Shown here one piece after another: positions 16,301-23,871 of a stretch of 28,691 bases of DNA. This stretch comes from a virus: IMG/VR virus record IMGVR_UViG_3300005095_000041, positions 1-28,691 of that record; one strand, given 5' to 3'. Below the pieces are notes generated by a model that did no database searches, had not been told where the DNA came from, and worked only from the letters and a program-made list of their open reading frames with translations. Each line of letters begins with the position of its first letter. Position 1 is the first letter of the stretch. Both the position numbers and the translations under genes were made by a program.

Positions 16301-16447
16301 AACACCCCTCAACGCATCGCTAATCATGAATTTTATGCAGATGTGTATATAGCTCCTTCTTCTGCTATTGAGTATCCATTCTTAAGAATTGGGGTAACAC
16401 GAGAAGACAACATCACAAAAGTAAATATCCAGCCTCTAGTAGCATAA
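13328..16447 (+). CDS. Tail sheath protein, enlarged by two insertions
   Basis: This is the contractile outer tube. Residues 1-100 match the sheath N-terminal domain (SPQIIIQEYNLSVYIP, then LNVLEETNRLLWVRV). The ESGGEWGNRISVAI block at about 405, and the Asp, Arg and Ser-rich block at about 440-490, follow the normal sheath order. The C-terminal domain spans about 740-1039, with GGDDAGYPTIGQYLLALDLF at its start and LKRGKVYAQGLG inside. Normal T4-like sheaths have about 650 residues. Here extra beta-rich, Asp and Gly-rich segments occupy about 105-395 and 495-735. They probably decorate the outside of the tail. The ATG at 13328 has AAAAGGAGG. No frameshift is visible. Confidence 0.93.
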   Translation: MVGMGSPQIIIQEYNLSVYIPNAKGLTFALIMDSEKGETGEIHVATNPQELIDQAGKPSPEKYGVGIYSALNVLEETNRLLWVRVDKGQLYSSLLVRGKIAPVVDKDSYGYLLPEPQVDPIVKPNGSMSKEDWEKFEFPQYPRKREVGHFEPDVHLKLIPTQGDTRIYVDNVSNAQVGDYITFKDTNDIADREEVLKYSYYLITAVGEEVITQDYIVTQDPIPNTIPVGTEIKKVIEQGADIGATLEADATAGDTTLSVNDASLWSVGDRVTFSTDMKSGVYTILEIDLDNNTLTIDPSLSDNYPQSSKVYKVVKQYVSFNYPVHIKWIDPADNTRLMVDSNDPIAEGDVLEINGIETTLSSKYQLDNKINYFDLDKEYSPDVKLSVGDVVYKLIHTDWEYRDCFLIRAESGGEWGNRISVAIYDSKVSIPNTFVVAVYVDGVQKEEHLCSRRKQIDSRGRQLFIEDVINNQSKYIRVKDNPLMIDENGDPVEPLRTTYHYIQKEKEPLYYKVATAVESIWDKDNYIRVNPEDIVNIDVLKPLQIAGKLYDIAEITKSCAECTYDTIVLKQPIDLSDMSNLLPLDRKLDIGTELKQSFDRAKVIDVFLLDYQDNTNYYISIKGYNGTIYQYTYTSVSGDNATAVLQKLADAINADANPFVDASLTSSGTLRLTADVAGVDFEITETNLSYVIVVENARAWLVYPLERVDGSIYADATIGAIVEIDGTKYIVWDAGANKATGGDDAGYPTIGQYLLALDLFKNPETSNFIAFLDAGVTEVAYAQAITQMCEKRQDCVGLLSVSYEAQANPDIQEVIEYRKNLGINSSYATLTTPWVKIVDKYNDIEIFISPESFVARAIARTEREKGIFYPAFWLKRGKVYAQGLGADYDQGDRDLLYDYQINPIFRHKSGQAIIGGQKTLTPEPSALDRLNTRLLLIVLEQGIKQVLDYSIGDLNLESERRRVRLNIETYLIDVRAKGGVVQFRVVVDETNNTPQRIANHEFYADVYIAPSSAIEYPFLRIGVTREDNITKVNIQPLVA

Positions 16448-16457
16448 GGAGTAAAAG

Positions 16458-16982
16458 ATGTCTAAACTTCGCCTAACAGAACATCTAAGCGATGAAACCC
16501 AACTCACGGGGTTTTGGGATATAGTGATCGGTAGCGGTCCGTTAAGTGAATTTGCCTCGGATTTGGAAAAGTTAGTGGTAGAGCTTACACATCCAAGCCC
16601 TACCTATAACAATCCTATCGTAGATACAACAACTCAACCTATGGTGGTTCCAGGCGACATAAGCCGTATAGTAGAAGTTCCCTTTCGTTTTAGGGAAACT
16701 ACAAAGTTGCCAGTTAGTAAAGCTATAGAAACTACTTGGAATAAAAAGTATTATGAAGCTAGCGGTGGAGATGTTACTGGGAAAAGTGAAGGCTACGACC
16801 CTTTGTATCAGGATATAGAAGCGATGCTACAAGATAGAACCGATAGTACAAATGGTACTTTAAAGTTTTATAAGGGGCTTCCATCTAGTTATGAAGGCAT
16901 CACTCTAACCCCTAAAGGGGATGCGAATGTAGTGATGTATATTACGCTAAATATTATGTTTAACTTCTACACCTTCGAGTAA
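16458..16982 (+). CDS. Tail tube protein (gp19-like)
   Basis: The 174-residue protein directly after the sheath is beta-rich. It shows LTGFWDIVIGSGPLSEFASD near the start, a Pro/Thr-rich loop (47-65) and a closing strand, FNFYTFE. That is the tube fold pattern of T4 gp19 and related proteins, which stack as hexamers inside the sheath and carry DNA. The start has AAGGAG at 16447-16452. It is followed, two bases after the stop, by a second tube-like protein, so which of the two makes the main tube cannot be decided from this sequence. This one has the usual place, next to the sheath. Confidence 0.68.
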   Translation: MSKLRLTEHLSDETQLTGFWDIVIGSGPLSEFASDLEKLVVELTHPSPTYNNPIVDTTTQPMVVPGDISRIVEVPFRFRETTKLPVSKAIETTWNKKYYEASGGDVTGKSEGYDPLYQDIEAMLQDRTDSTNGTLKFYKGLPSSYEGITLTPKGDANVVMYITLNIMFNFYTFE

Positions 16983-16983
16983 G

Positions 16984-17493
16984 ATGACCTCCTCTTTAAG
17001 AAGTACTTTAACCTTTGAGCCTTATATCGAGCATAACTGGTGGGTAGCTTTTGAAGGGTTTGATGTAAGAAATAGCGGGGGAAGTATAGGGCTTGATTTT
17101 CCCGCTCTTAGTGTAGAGGAGAATGTAGCCTCCATCGAATACGACGCTCTCTATGTCGCTAATAATTTCAAGGTGGAGTTCCCCCGCAATATAAGCTATT
17201 TGGGCGATATTACAATAACTTTTTACGATGATGGGAAACGCCCTTTACTTTTAGAGCGTCTTTTGCTGGTATGGATTGATGAGGTACATTCCCACAACAC
17301 GATTAACTCCCCTCAAGATGTAGCCAAAGAGATAACTATTTATCGTAGCAGTCGCACTGATAGCAAGGTACACTCTAAATATAAAGTATTACCGCCAAGA
17401 AATCTTGATAGCAATCAAACAAGAGAGGTTAAAGTGTATAATAACACTATCACCTTGCCAATTGTGCAGGTGTTACAACTTTATGAAGAATAA
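16984..17493 (+). CDS. Second tube-like tail protein
   Basis: The 169-residue protein also reads as a T4 gp19-type tube subunit. WWVAFEGF is followed by a Gly/Ser loop, SIGLDFPALSVEEN, then a strand-rich middle with FPRNISYLGDITITFYDD, and a final beta segment. It starts two bases after the previous stop and has no clear Shine-Dalgarno of its own, so it is probably coupled. Two adjacent tube-like genes could give a main tube and a tube-initiator or completion protein (T4 gp48/gp54-like), or a mixed tube. It is not a recent copy, because the two sequences share little identity by eye. Confidence 0.6.
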   Translation: MTSSLRSTLTFEPYIEHNWWVAFEGFDVRNSGGSIGLDFPALSVEENVASIEYDALYVANNFKVEFPRNISYLGDITITFYDDGKRPLLLERLLLVWIDEVHSHNTINSPQDVAKEITIYRSSRTDSKVHSKYKVLPPRNLDSNQTREVKVYNNTITLPIVQVLQLYEE

Positions 17494-17502
17494 GGAGGAA
17501 TA

Positions 17503-18523
17503 TTGGCTACACCAAAGCAACCCCAGAAAAAGATGCGTTCAACTAAAGGGATTAGAGTTCCCAAAATAGTATTTAGCCCCGCAGAAGATTCTGTAGAGCT
17601 CAAAGAAGCCCCGTCTCGCTTTCTCCCGTATCCAACAAATAAGTTTATCATTAGAAGGCTTACTTTAGGAGAAGTTAAAAGGTTTGCTAAACTAAATACG
17701 CAACCAAGCGTAGAGTTAAATATCTCTCTTTACTCTTCAGCTTTAAAACAAGAAGACATTAGGCTTGAAGACACCATTGTAGTTGATACAAAGTGGCTAA
17801 TTTTAGCTATAACAGCCTTGACAATGCAAGAATTTCAGCTAAATGTAAGTTACTTTTGTCCTAATGAAAACTGCCCTCATAATTCCACCCCTATTGAAGA
17901 TACTCTCGCTTTAGAGGACATAGAATTTGAGGAGCTAAAGGCTAAAAGTTTCACTTATCAGGGTAAAGACTTTTTTCCATATAGAACAAAAGATGAGATT
18001 TTTTTGGAGAAGGCTCAAGAGGATATTAACGATATACTAGAAGATAGAGGGCTTCTTCCTGATGACCGCGAGATGATTACACTTACTTTATGTGCAAATC
18101 CTGAAATAGCAAATAGTCACTTTGGCTCTTTGGAAATGAGTATCGAGATGTTTGAGAGAACGCTAGAAGAAATTATGCAGTTACCCTATTTTCCTAAAGA
18201 AGTGGCAAAGCTATACGCTGATTTAACACCTGATATAGGTCTTATCGATAGGGTATGCCCATCTTGTGGAGCTCAATTTAAATTTAGATTTGAATTACCT
18301 TTAAACAAGGCTTTGCTTTAAAAACATCTCCTATAACGACATTATCGAATCTATTTTTGAAACGATTTTAAACTCCGAAAAAGCTTTTGGATATAGCGAG
18401 CTATTAAGTATGCCATTTGATGAGTTTATATATTTTTCTAACTTATCAGAGCGATATATGGACGAAAAGATAAGAAAATTGGAATCACACATTAAAAAAA
18501 TGAAAAGGGGGTCTAGATGGTAG
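17503..18523 (+). CDS. Zinc-binding tail assembly chaperone, +1 frameshift form
   Basis: The base product (17503-18321, TTG start behind AAGGAGG at 17492-17498) has 272 residues. It starts with a basic disordered tail, has RRLTLGEVKRFAKL around 50, then two Cys pairs: FCPNENCPH and, near the C-terminus, CPSCG. This is the pattern of baseplate-hub assembly or chaperone proteins (T4 gp26-like) placed between tube and tape measure. At codon 272 the mRNA reads CTT-TAA-AAA. A shift of +1 there (CTT re-pairing on TTT) opens a 67-codon extension, ending at TAG 18521-18523, inside the tape-measure start (ATGGTAG). That extension has no own start codon. The fused product would have 339 residues. The shift is inferred, and an indel error is the alternative. 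Confidence 0.65.
18307..18322 (+). promoter_or_regulatory. Candidate +1 programmed frameshift site
   Basis: AAGG at 18307-18310 is followed by five bases, then CTT (18316-18318), the stop TAA and AAA. CTT-stop is the same arrangement as in the bacterial release-factor-2 gene, where the ribosome slips +1 at CTT-TGA with help from an upstream Shine-Dalgarno-like site; there the spacing is 3, so this site is less ideal. The +1 frame is open only from 18305, so the shift must occur within 16 bases, and CTT/TAA is the only plausible codon pair. Confidence 0.55.
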
Positions 18524-21500
18524 AGAAAGGAGATCAATCGGGTGGCACTATCCAGCCCGCTAAAATTATTGTCGATACTCTTAAAGAGGAGATACAAACT
18601 GGCGTAATCGCTTTAAAAAAAGCTTGCGAGTTAAACGACAATAATACCCCCTCTGCCTCTATTCAACCCTCTTTTTCATTTGGGATTAACAGGGAAAATC
18701 TTTATCTTAAAAAAGAGGAAGCTTATCTAGAGGCTACAACCACCGACTTAACCCCCGTTGTAGAAGAGTTGAGAAACGGCTTTGATTCTTTAAAAAAAAC
18801 TTTGCAAAAAAACCAAGAGCAGGTTCAAGTAGCCGTATTAAAAGAGGTAGAAAAGTACCAAAAAGAGGTTTTAAGTCAGATTGAACCCTCTATTATAACG
18901 ATTCAAGATAAGCTTAAGTATCTTGATAACAAAGTGGAGAGAGTAGAAGAAGCCTCTATGATGCTTAAGGAGCGAATGGTTGATGAGGTTTTACCTTCTC
19001 TCCTAGCCTTAAGCCCTTTAAAGATGCTTCAACAGCAGTTGGAGAGAAAAGATAATAATGAAGCATCTTCAAGGGGTGAAATAGGCGGTCTTTTGCTAGA
19101 CTACCTTGCAAATAAGAAAAAAGATAAAGTAAGCGGGCGAATTGCTAGGGTTATAAAAAAGCAGACCTTACAAAAAATTACCCTCAAAAGCGTTGAAAAG
19201 TTTCAAGAGGAGAGCAGTAAAAAGGGGATTAAAGAGGGGTTTAAAGAAGCGTTAAGATATGGAGGTTCTAGAAGTGCAAAGGTTGTTAAGGCTGTTTTTA
19301 GCAAAAAGACACCTCAACCGCAAAGCAAACTCACCGCAACCTTAACACCTGAACTTAATATATCTTCAAAAGAAATTCAACCTCCTCAACCTAGTTATCC
19401 CATTGTACGCTCCCGCCCTTCTTCAACCTCACTAAACACCCTAACTAACCAAACCCAAAACACAATCACAGCATCGCTTGTAACAAAAAAAGAGTCTTTT
19501 CCACTAGTAAGTCGAACCCTCTCTAATGCAAAATCATTAACAAAAGGGGCTCTTAAACGACTTCCAGTAGTGGGCGGATTGGTAGAGGTAGCATCTACCG
19601 CAAAGAGCCTAGCTGAAAGCCCTACGACTGCAAAACTAAAAGAAACCGCGGGGCAAGGGATAGGTGGAGCAGTCGGTGGAGCGATAGGTGGAGTAATTGG
19701 GGCTTTAATCCCTTTACCTGCTACCTCTATCATAGGGGCTACAATTGGCTCTTTTGTGGGCGAAAAGATTGGGGGTACAATCGCTCACCTCTTTACAAAA
19801 AAAGAAGACTTTCTCCCAACGTCTATAAAAAAACTCCCCCCATTTAGGCGGTTAGAAGTTGTTACACAGGCTATCAATCAAGCTCAAAGAGAGCAAGTAA
19901 ACATTTTTACAGGTGAAGCTTTCAACTCTAAAGAGGAGTTAATTTCTTTTATCAAGAATTTAGAGGCTTATAAAAAAGAGGTACTGCGAAAAGAGATTAT
20001 CCCTACTATTAGCCATCTAAATCTTTCAAGCGACCCAGTACAAACCATAGCCAAAAAGTTTAAGACCAACAAAGAGACTGCACAGCTAATCTATTCTCAA
20101 TGGCTCTCTACAACGCAAAAAAGCGACATAACCTTAAAAAGTAAAAGCGATTCAGATAAAGAGGTACTTGCAAATCTACCGCTCTTCCTACCTTCTTCTC
20201 AAGAAAGCAAGGAGAGCCGAGTAAAAATCGCTTCTAAAGCAGAGGTTTCTTCAGCTACGCTCAAGCCAACAAAAGAATCGCTTTCTTCTAATATTAGCAA
20301 TGCAACTATATTTTTAAGAGATAGTATAACAATGGCGGACGTAGGCGATGGAGAGAAATTTAAGGCGATATTGTTTAATCAACCATCGCTGGGACAGCCA
20401 ACCATCGCGGGGCAGCCAACCATCGCGGGGCAGCCAACCATCGCGGGGTCGCCCGCCTCTTTTAATGTTGCAACGGCTCAACTGCAACCGCTTTTATCAA
20501 TAACAGGTAACCAAGGGCATAGTTTAGCATTAAAAAAAGAGGAATTAGCTCTACAAAAAGAAGGCTTCTTATCTAGCTCTATTAGTAAACTAACCTCTAT
20601 TATCAATCAAACCGCTCAAGATTCTTTTAATAATATCAAAAAACAAAACACCGCCCTTTTGGAAATAAGAGATAAACAGGAGCAACTAGTAGACGCGTTT
20701 ACTGGGTTTATTAGCTCTAGCGAAAGGGAGAAAAACAAAGATTTAACAAAAGAAAAAATGGTCTTTGGGCGGGTTAATACTAAAAGCGATATTAAGTTAC
20801 AGCCCTCCGTTTTTGCAAAAGAAGTAATAACTAAAAAACTTCTAGACACTAGAGAAGGTGGCGTATTAACTACGCACACAACGCGACTAGAGCGAGATAG
20901 GTTCTCCCTTCAAACAGCAAAAGAGAAAATTATCAAAAAGGATCACCTACAAGAAGCTCACACAAAAGAGAGTAAGGAAGTCTCAGGAGAGAAAAACAGC
21001 TACTCCTCTTTAGCCACTCAATCATCCGCCTCTTTATCGTTTCAATTTAGTAAAACAGCTCAAAACAAGTTAAATAAAATTAACGAGCTAACACAGATTG
21101 CCCAAACTAACGCTATTTGGTCAGCAGTCAATAGTATAGAGCAAAATAACAAAAATAAGATAACAAAAGAGCAAAAAAAAGCAGTAACTCAAGTAAATGG
21201 GGTTATAGATAGAGAAAAAGAGAGCAAACGAGAAACGCGTGCAGTTGTAAACATCATCCCGCCTTCATCTTTAAAGACACATAATCAGCAGTTACTTAAG
21301 AGAGATGGGGAGGTTATTGTAATTCCACAACTTAAAGAGTTTCGTAGTAGCCATATAACAACCCGTTTTACACAAAAACATCCGCCTCCTAAACCACAAA
21401 AACAGCCCCCAGAAGGTTTTGTTTATCTCAAAAGAGGGGGCAACTATACGAGTAAAAGCGAACCTTTTTTAAGAGAAGGGTCTAGGGAGTTTGTAAGAAG

Positions 21501-23856
21501 CAGTAAGATAGAGGTAATTTCAACGCCTTTAGTCTCCTCTAGTCAATCTTTTAACCAGTCCCTCTTTTTGCAACCTCAACAGCAGGCGTTAACAGCTTCC
21601 AAACTATCATCTAAAGAGTCGTTGAGGGCGATTGAGGCAACCCCTTCAATAGAAAAAACAACCTCCACCCTTTTAAGAAGCGACTCTTCTAATGACTCTT
21701 TGGTTAAAGCTGGAGTTAAAGAGTTTTTTCAGGGGACTGCTACTATCTCTACAAAACAGCAATCTTTAAAAGAGAGGGAGAAGGTTTTACCGCTAAATAG
21801 CCAGCAGTTGCTTAATAAGACATCTCAAAGATTGGAAGCGTCTGCGACCTTATCTAATAAGCAAAGCTCCACTGCACAGGTTGCAACTATAAACAGCCTC
21901 TCAAGTTACTATGATATTATAGATAAGATGAGTAGAGAGGCTTTAACTTCTTTTCTTTTATACCTAGCAACATTCCATAATATAGAAGCTCCATCTCTTA
22001 AAGATGTGCAGTCGATAAAGCAGTGGTTAAAGAGTTCTCCTAGTTTGTCTCCTATATTAAAGAACTACCAAGAATCAAATCGATTACAAACCTCCCTAAC
22101 GCTAATTGCTAAAAACCGATTTGATGAGGATATTTCAAAAGGGTTCGTTAATGTTGTAAACAGCTCTTTAAGTAGATACTCAACGCAAAAGGTCGATAAT
22201 GCATTAAAGCTATTGCAAGGAGATCCAAATACAGCTCTTTTCTTAACTCTTCTCCAAGCTCTTAATTCTCAATCTAGCAATAATCTACAAAAAAGAGGGG
22301 AGGAAGTTTTAAACCTATCTCAAGCTTCATATACCCAAGCAAATGGTTTGAGAGCTACCAAGGGAGGATTAAACACTCACCAAGTTCTCAACACCTCTAA
22401 CGCTATAAGCTTGACAGCTTCACACGAAAAAACCACCCCTTTTGTAAACACTAAACTAGGAAAAGCTTTTGATTTAACCCAGATTGTAAACTGGTCAAAA
22501 TTAACAGAGTCAAAAGCACAGAACTCTTTTCTTTTTGCAAAAAACGCTAAATTAGAAAAGCCTCACTCTTTTACAGCCCAGATCGAAAACCTATCGAATT
22601 CGAGGGGTTTAAAAACAGGTACTCCGCTTCTTTTTGTAAAAAACAATAAACTAAAAAAGCCTTACTTCTCTAGTATAGCCCAAATAACAAACTTATCACA
22701 TTTAAGAAGCTTAAGCGACTCTCCTCCCTCAACCCCTTATATGGCGGAGTTTTTTAAGAGTGTTACAGGGGAGAGTAAAGGCGTCGAGGCGTCAAGTTTC
22801 TTCAAAGAGCAAAGCACAGGTTTAACTAAAGAAGCTATCTCTACCGCCTCAATTTCTACCGCTTCGCAAGCTAGCACCGCCTCTTTAGGGGAAGAAAACA
22901 AAGGGAGTATTTCAGCAACCTTTAACCTTGCCTCCCAAGGCTTAAAAACCTTAAAAAAAGATGAGGTGGAAGCCAAACTTTTAGCGATGGTAAGAAAAAA
23001 TGAAACGGGTTCTTTTAAAGGCAACTACTCCCTTGCTAAAGATATAGGCGATGGGGCGGGGGTTTCTTTTGGAGCGTATCAATTTACCCAAAAAAGCGGT
23101 ATGATAGAGAAGTTTCTAGAAAGGTATGCTCAAAAGACTCAAGATGCTAGAGTTGAAAAGGTTTTAGAAAAGCTCAAAAAGGGAGAGGTAAGCCAAAGAG
23201 AGCTTATTTCTTTATTGGGTAGCATTGGAGGTACAAAAGAGGGGATTGCGATCCAAGATGAGCTTGCTAAACAAAACTACATTACCCCCGCCTTGAAACT
23301 AGCGAGTAAATACGGAGTAAAGAACCCTAGAGCGATAGCCCAAGTTGTGGATATGTCTATAAATGCTGGTTTAGGTGGGGCTAGAAGAATGTTAGAGCTA
23401 GCAAAAGGAAAAGTTGATGAGGAAGGTATAGCCAGTGCGAGGATAGCTTACTATCAACAACTAGCTCAAAGAAACCCCCGCCTACAAAAATTCTTAAGAG
23501 GGTGGATAAATCGCGTTAGTAGAGTAAGCAACGAAAGCCAAAATCTTTTTATCCCCTCCGACTCCGCTTCCGTTTCATTAGCTTTTAATATGCCCAAAAC
23601 AGCAAATCGTCGCATAGAGTATGAAGCCTTGCGGGATAGTTTGCTATTAAAAGAGGCGAAGGATAAAGAGTCTAAATCTTCAAAACAGCAACCCACATCA
23701 ACAACACCGCCACCACCGCCCCCAAATGTATCAAATCAACAGCTAATAACTCCAGCCTTTCAAACCCATACAAAGCAGGTCGTAGATAATTCTAGCAGTT
23801 ATGTACCAGACTTTGCCTTTGAGTTGTTTTTAACAGGAGCTGGGAATAGGGGGTAG
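18517..23856 (+). CDS. Tape measure protein with muralytic domain
   Basis: This 1779-residue protein sets tail length and is ejected during infection. Long Lys/Glu/Ser/Thr/Gln-rich helical stretches, some coiled coil near 85-160, fill most of it. Residues 379-426 form a glycine-zipper segment (GQGIGGAVGGAIGGVIGALI and following) that could insert in a membrane. Residues about 1485-1670 look like a peptidoglycan hydrolase: Glu1496 in KNETGS and Asp1512 in IGDGAGVSFGAYQF have the spacing of the acid pair in GH46-type enzymes, and a GWINRV motif closes it. The C-terminal tail is Pro-rich. The start ATG is behind AAAAGGGGG and overlaps the stop of the frameshift extension. At 0.15 nm per residue the tail could be up to about 260 nm long. 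Confidence 0.9.
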   Translation: MVEKGDQSGGTIQPAKIIVDTLKEEIQTGVIALKKACELNDNNTPSASIQPSFSFGINRENLYLKKEEAYLEATTTDLTPVVEELRNGFDSLKKTLQKNQEQVQVAVLKEVEKYQKEVLSQIEPSIITIQDKLKYLDNKVERVEEASMMLKERMVDEVLPSLLALSPLKMLQQQLERKDNNEASSRGEIGGLLLDYLANKKKDKVSGRIARVIKKQTLQKITLKSVEKFQEESSKKGIKEGFKEALRYGGSRSAKVVKAVFSKKTPQPQSKLTATLTPELNISSKEIQPPQPSYPIVRSRPSSTSLNTLTNQTQNTITASLVTKKESFPLVSRTLSNAKSLTKGALKRLPVVGGLVEVASTAKSLAESPTTAKLKETAGQGIGGAVGGAIGGVIGALIPLPATSIIGATIGSFVGEKIGGTIAHLFTKKEDFLPTSIKKLPPFRRLEVVTQAINQAQREQVNIFTGEAFNSKEELISFIKNLEAYKKEVLRKEIIPTISHLNLSSDPVQTIAKKFKTNKETAQLIYSQWLSTTQKSDITLKSKSDSDKEVLANLPLFLPSSQESKESRVKIASKAEVSSATLKPTKESLSSNISNATIFLRDSITMADVGDGEKFKAILFNQPSLGQPTIAGQPTIAGQPTIAGSPASFNVATAQLQPLLSITGNQGHSLALKKEELALQKEGFLSSSISKLTSIINQTAQDSFNNIKKQNTALLEIRDKQEQLVDAFTGFISSSEREKNKDLTKEKMVFGRVNTKSDIKLQPSVFAKEVITKKLLDTREGGVLTTHTTRLERDRFSLQTAKEKIIKKDHLQEAHTKESKEVSGEKNSYSSLATQSSASLSFQFSKTAQNKLNKINELTQIAQTNAIWSAVNSIEQNNKNKITKEQKKAVTQVNGVIDREKESKRETRAVVNIIPPSSLKTHNQQLLKRDGEVIVIPQLKEFRSSHITTRFTQKHPPPKPQKQPPEGFVYLKRGGNYTSKSEPFLREGSREFVRSSKIEVISTPLVSSSQSFNQSLFLQPQQQALTASKLSSKESLRAIEATPSIEKTTSTLLRSDSSNDSLVKAGVKEFFQGTATISTKQQSLKEREKVLPLNSQQLLNKTSQRLEASATLSNKQSSTAQVATINSLSSYYDIIDKMSREALTSFLLYLATFHNIEAPSLKDVQSIKQWLKSSPSLSPILKNYQESNRLQTSLTLIAKNRFDEDISKGFVNVVNSSLSRYSTQKVDNALKLLQGDPNTALFLTLLQALNSQSSNNLQKRGEEVLNLSQASYTQANGLRATKGGLNTHQVLNTSNAISLTASHEKTTPFVNTKLGKAFDLTQIVNWSKLTESKAQNSFLFAKNAKLEKPHSFTAQIENLSNSRGLKTGTPLLFVKNNKLKKPYFSSIAQITNLSHLRSLSDSPPSTPYMAEFFKSVTGESKGVEASSFFKEQSTGLTKEAISTASISTASQASTASLGEENKGSISATFNLASQGLKTLKKDEVEAKLLAMVRKNETGSFKGNYSLAKDIGDGAGVSFGAYQFTQKSGMIEKFLERYAQKTQDARVEKVLEKLKKGEVSQRELISLLGSIGGTKEGIAIQDELAKQNYITPALKLASKYGVKNPRAIAQVVDMSINAGLGGARRMLELAKGKVDEEGIASARIAYYQQLAQRNPRLQKFLRGWINRVSRVSNESQNLFIPSDSASVSLAFNMPKTANRRIEYEALRDSLLLKEAKDKESKSSKQQPTSTTPPPPPPNVSNQQLITPAFQTHTKQVVDNSSSYVPDFAFELFLTGAGNRG
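19651..19794 (+). other. Glycine-zipper hydrophobic segment in tape measure
   Basis: Residues 379-426 have repeating small residues (GGAVGGAIGGVIGALIP, then a second block with GATIGSFVGEKIGGTIAHLF) on hydrophobic faces. This is the pattern of membrane-inserting or pore-forming helices, often seen in tape measure proteins. It may form the channel through which phage DNA crosses the inner membrane. It is the clearest hydrophobic stretch in this otherwise polar protein. Membrane activity is inferred, not shown. Confidence 0.5.
20395..20448 (+). repeat. Three perfect 18-bp tandem repeats
   Basis: The unit CAGCCAACCATCGCGGGG occurs three times without mismatch, at 20395-20412, 20413-20430 and 20431-20448. 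A degenerate fourth copy lies just upstream (around 20379-20394). Each unit encodes QPTIAG in frame (residues 627-644). The unit is much richer in GC than the gene around it. Perfect identity suggests recent slippage, so copy number may vary between relatives. Confidence 0.9.
22528..22719 (+). repeat. Two diverged 33-residue repeats in tape measure
   Basis: Residues around 1338-1368 and 1371-1401 are similar: each has LF, then A or V, K-N-x-K-L, K-P, and an AQI-x-NLS segment. The period is 33 residues (99 bases). They are imperfect at both levels, so the duplication is old. A period of this kind could mark a repeated structural unit, and relatives may have other copy numbers. Confidence 0.75.
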
Positions 23857-23871
23857 GAAAAGGAGATAAAA

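Noticed and set aside
18311-18325. A -1 slippery heptamer (TTTAAAA) at the end of the tail assembly gene
   Set aside because: The heptamer is in the wrong register for the 0 frame, and a -1 shift would not reach the open downstream frame.
18410-18523. Separate short gene starting at ATG 18410
   Set aside because: No ribosome site precedes this ATG, and it would leave the upstream 30 codons of the same open frame unexplained; a frameshift product fits better.
18331-18597. Minus-strand open frame in the gap before the tape measure
   Set aside because: It is the reverse shadow of the +1 frame extension, which has a better explanation and joins neatly to its neighbours.
20377-20448. CRISPR-like array
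   Set aside because: The repeats are directly tandem without spacers and keep the reading frame; this is a coding minisatellite.
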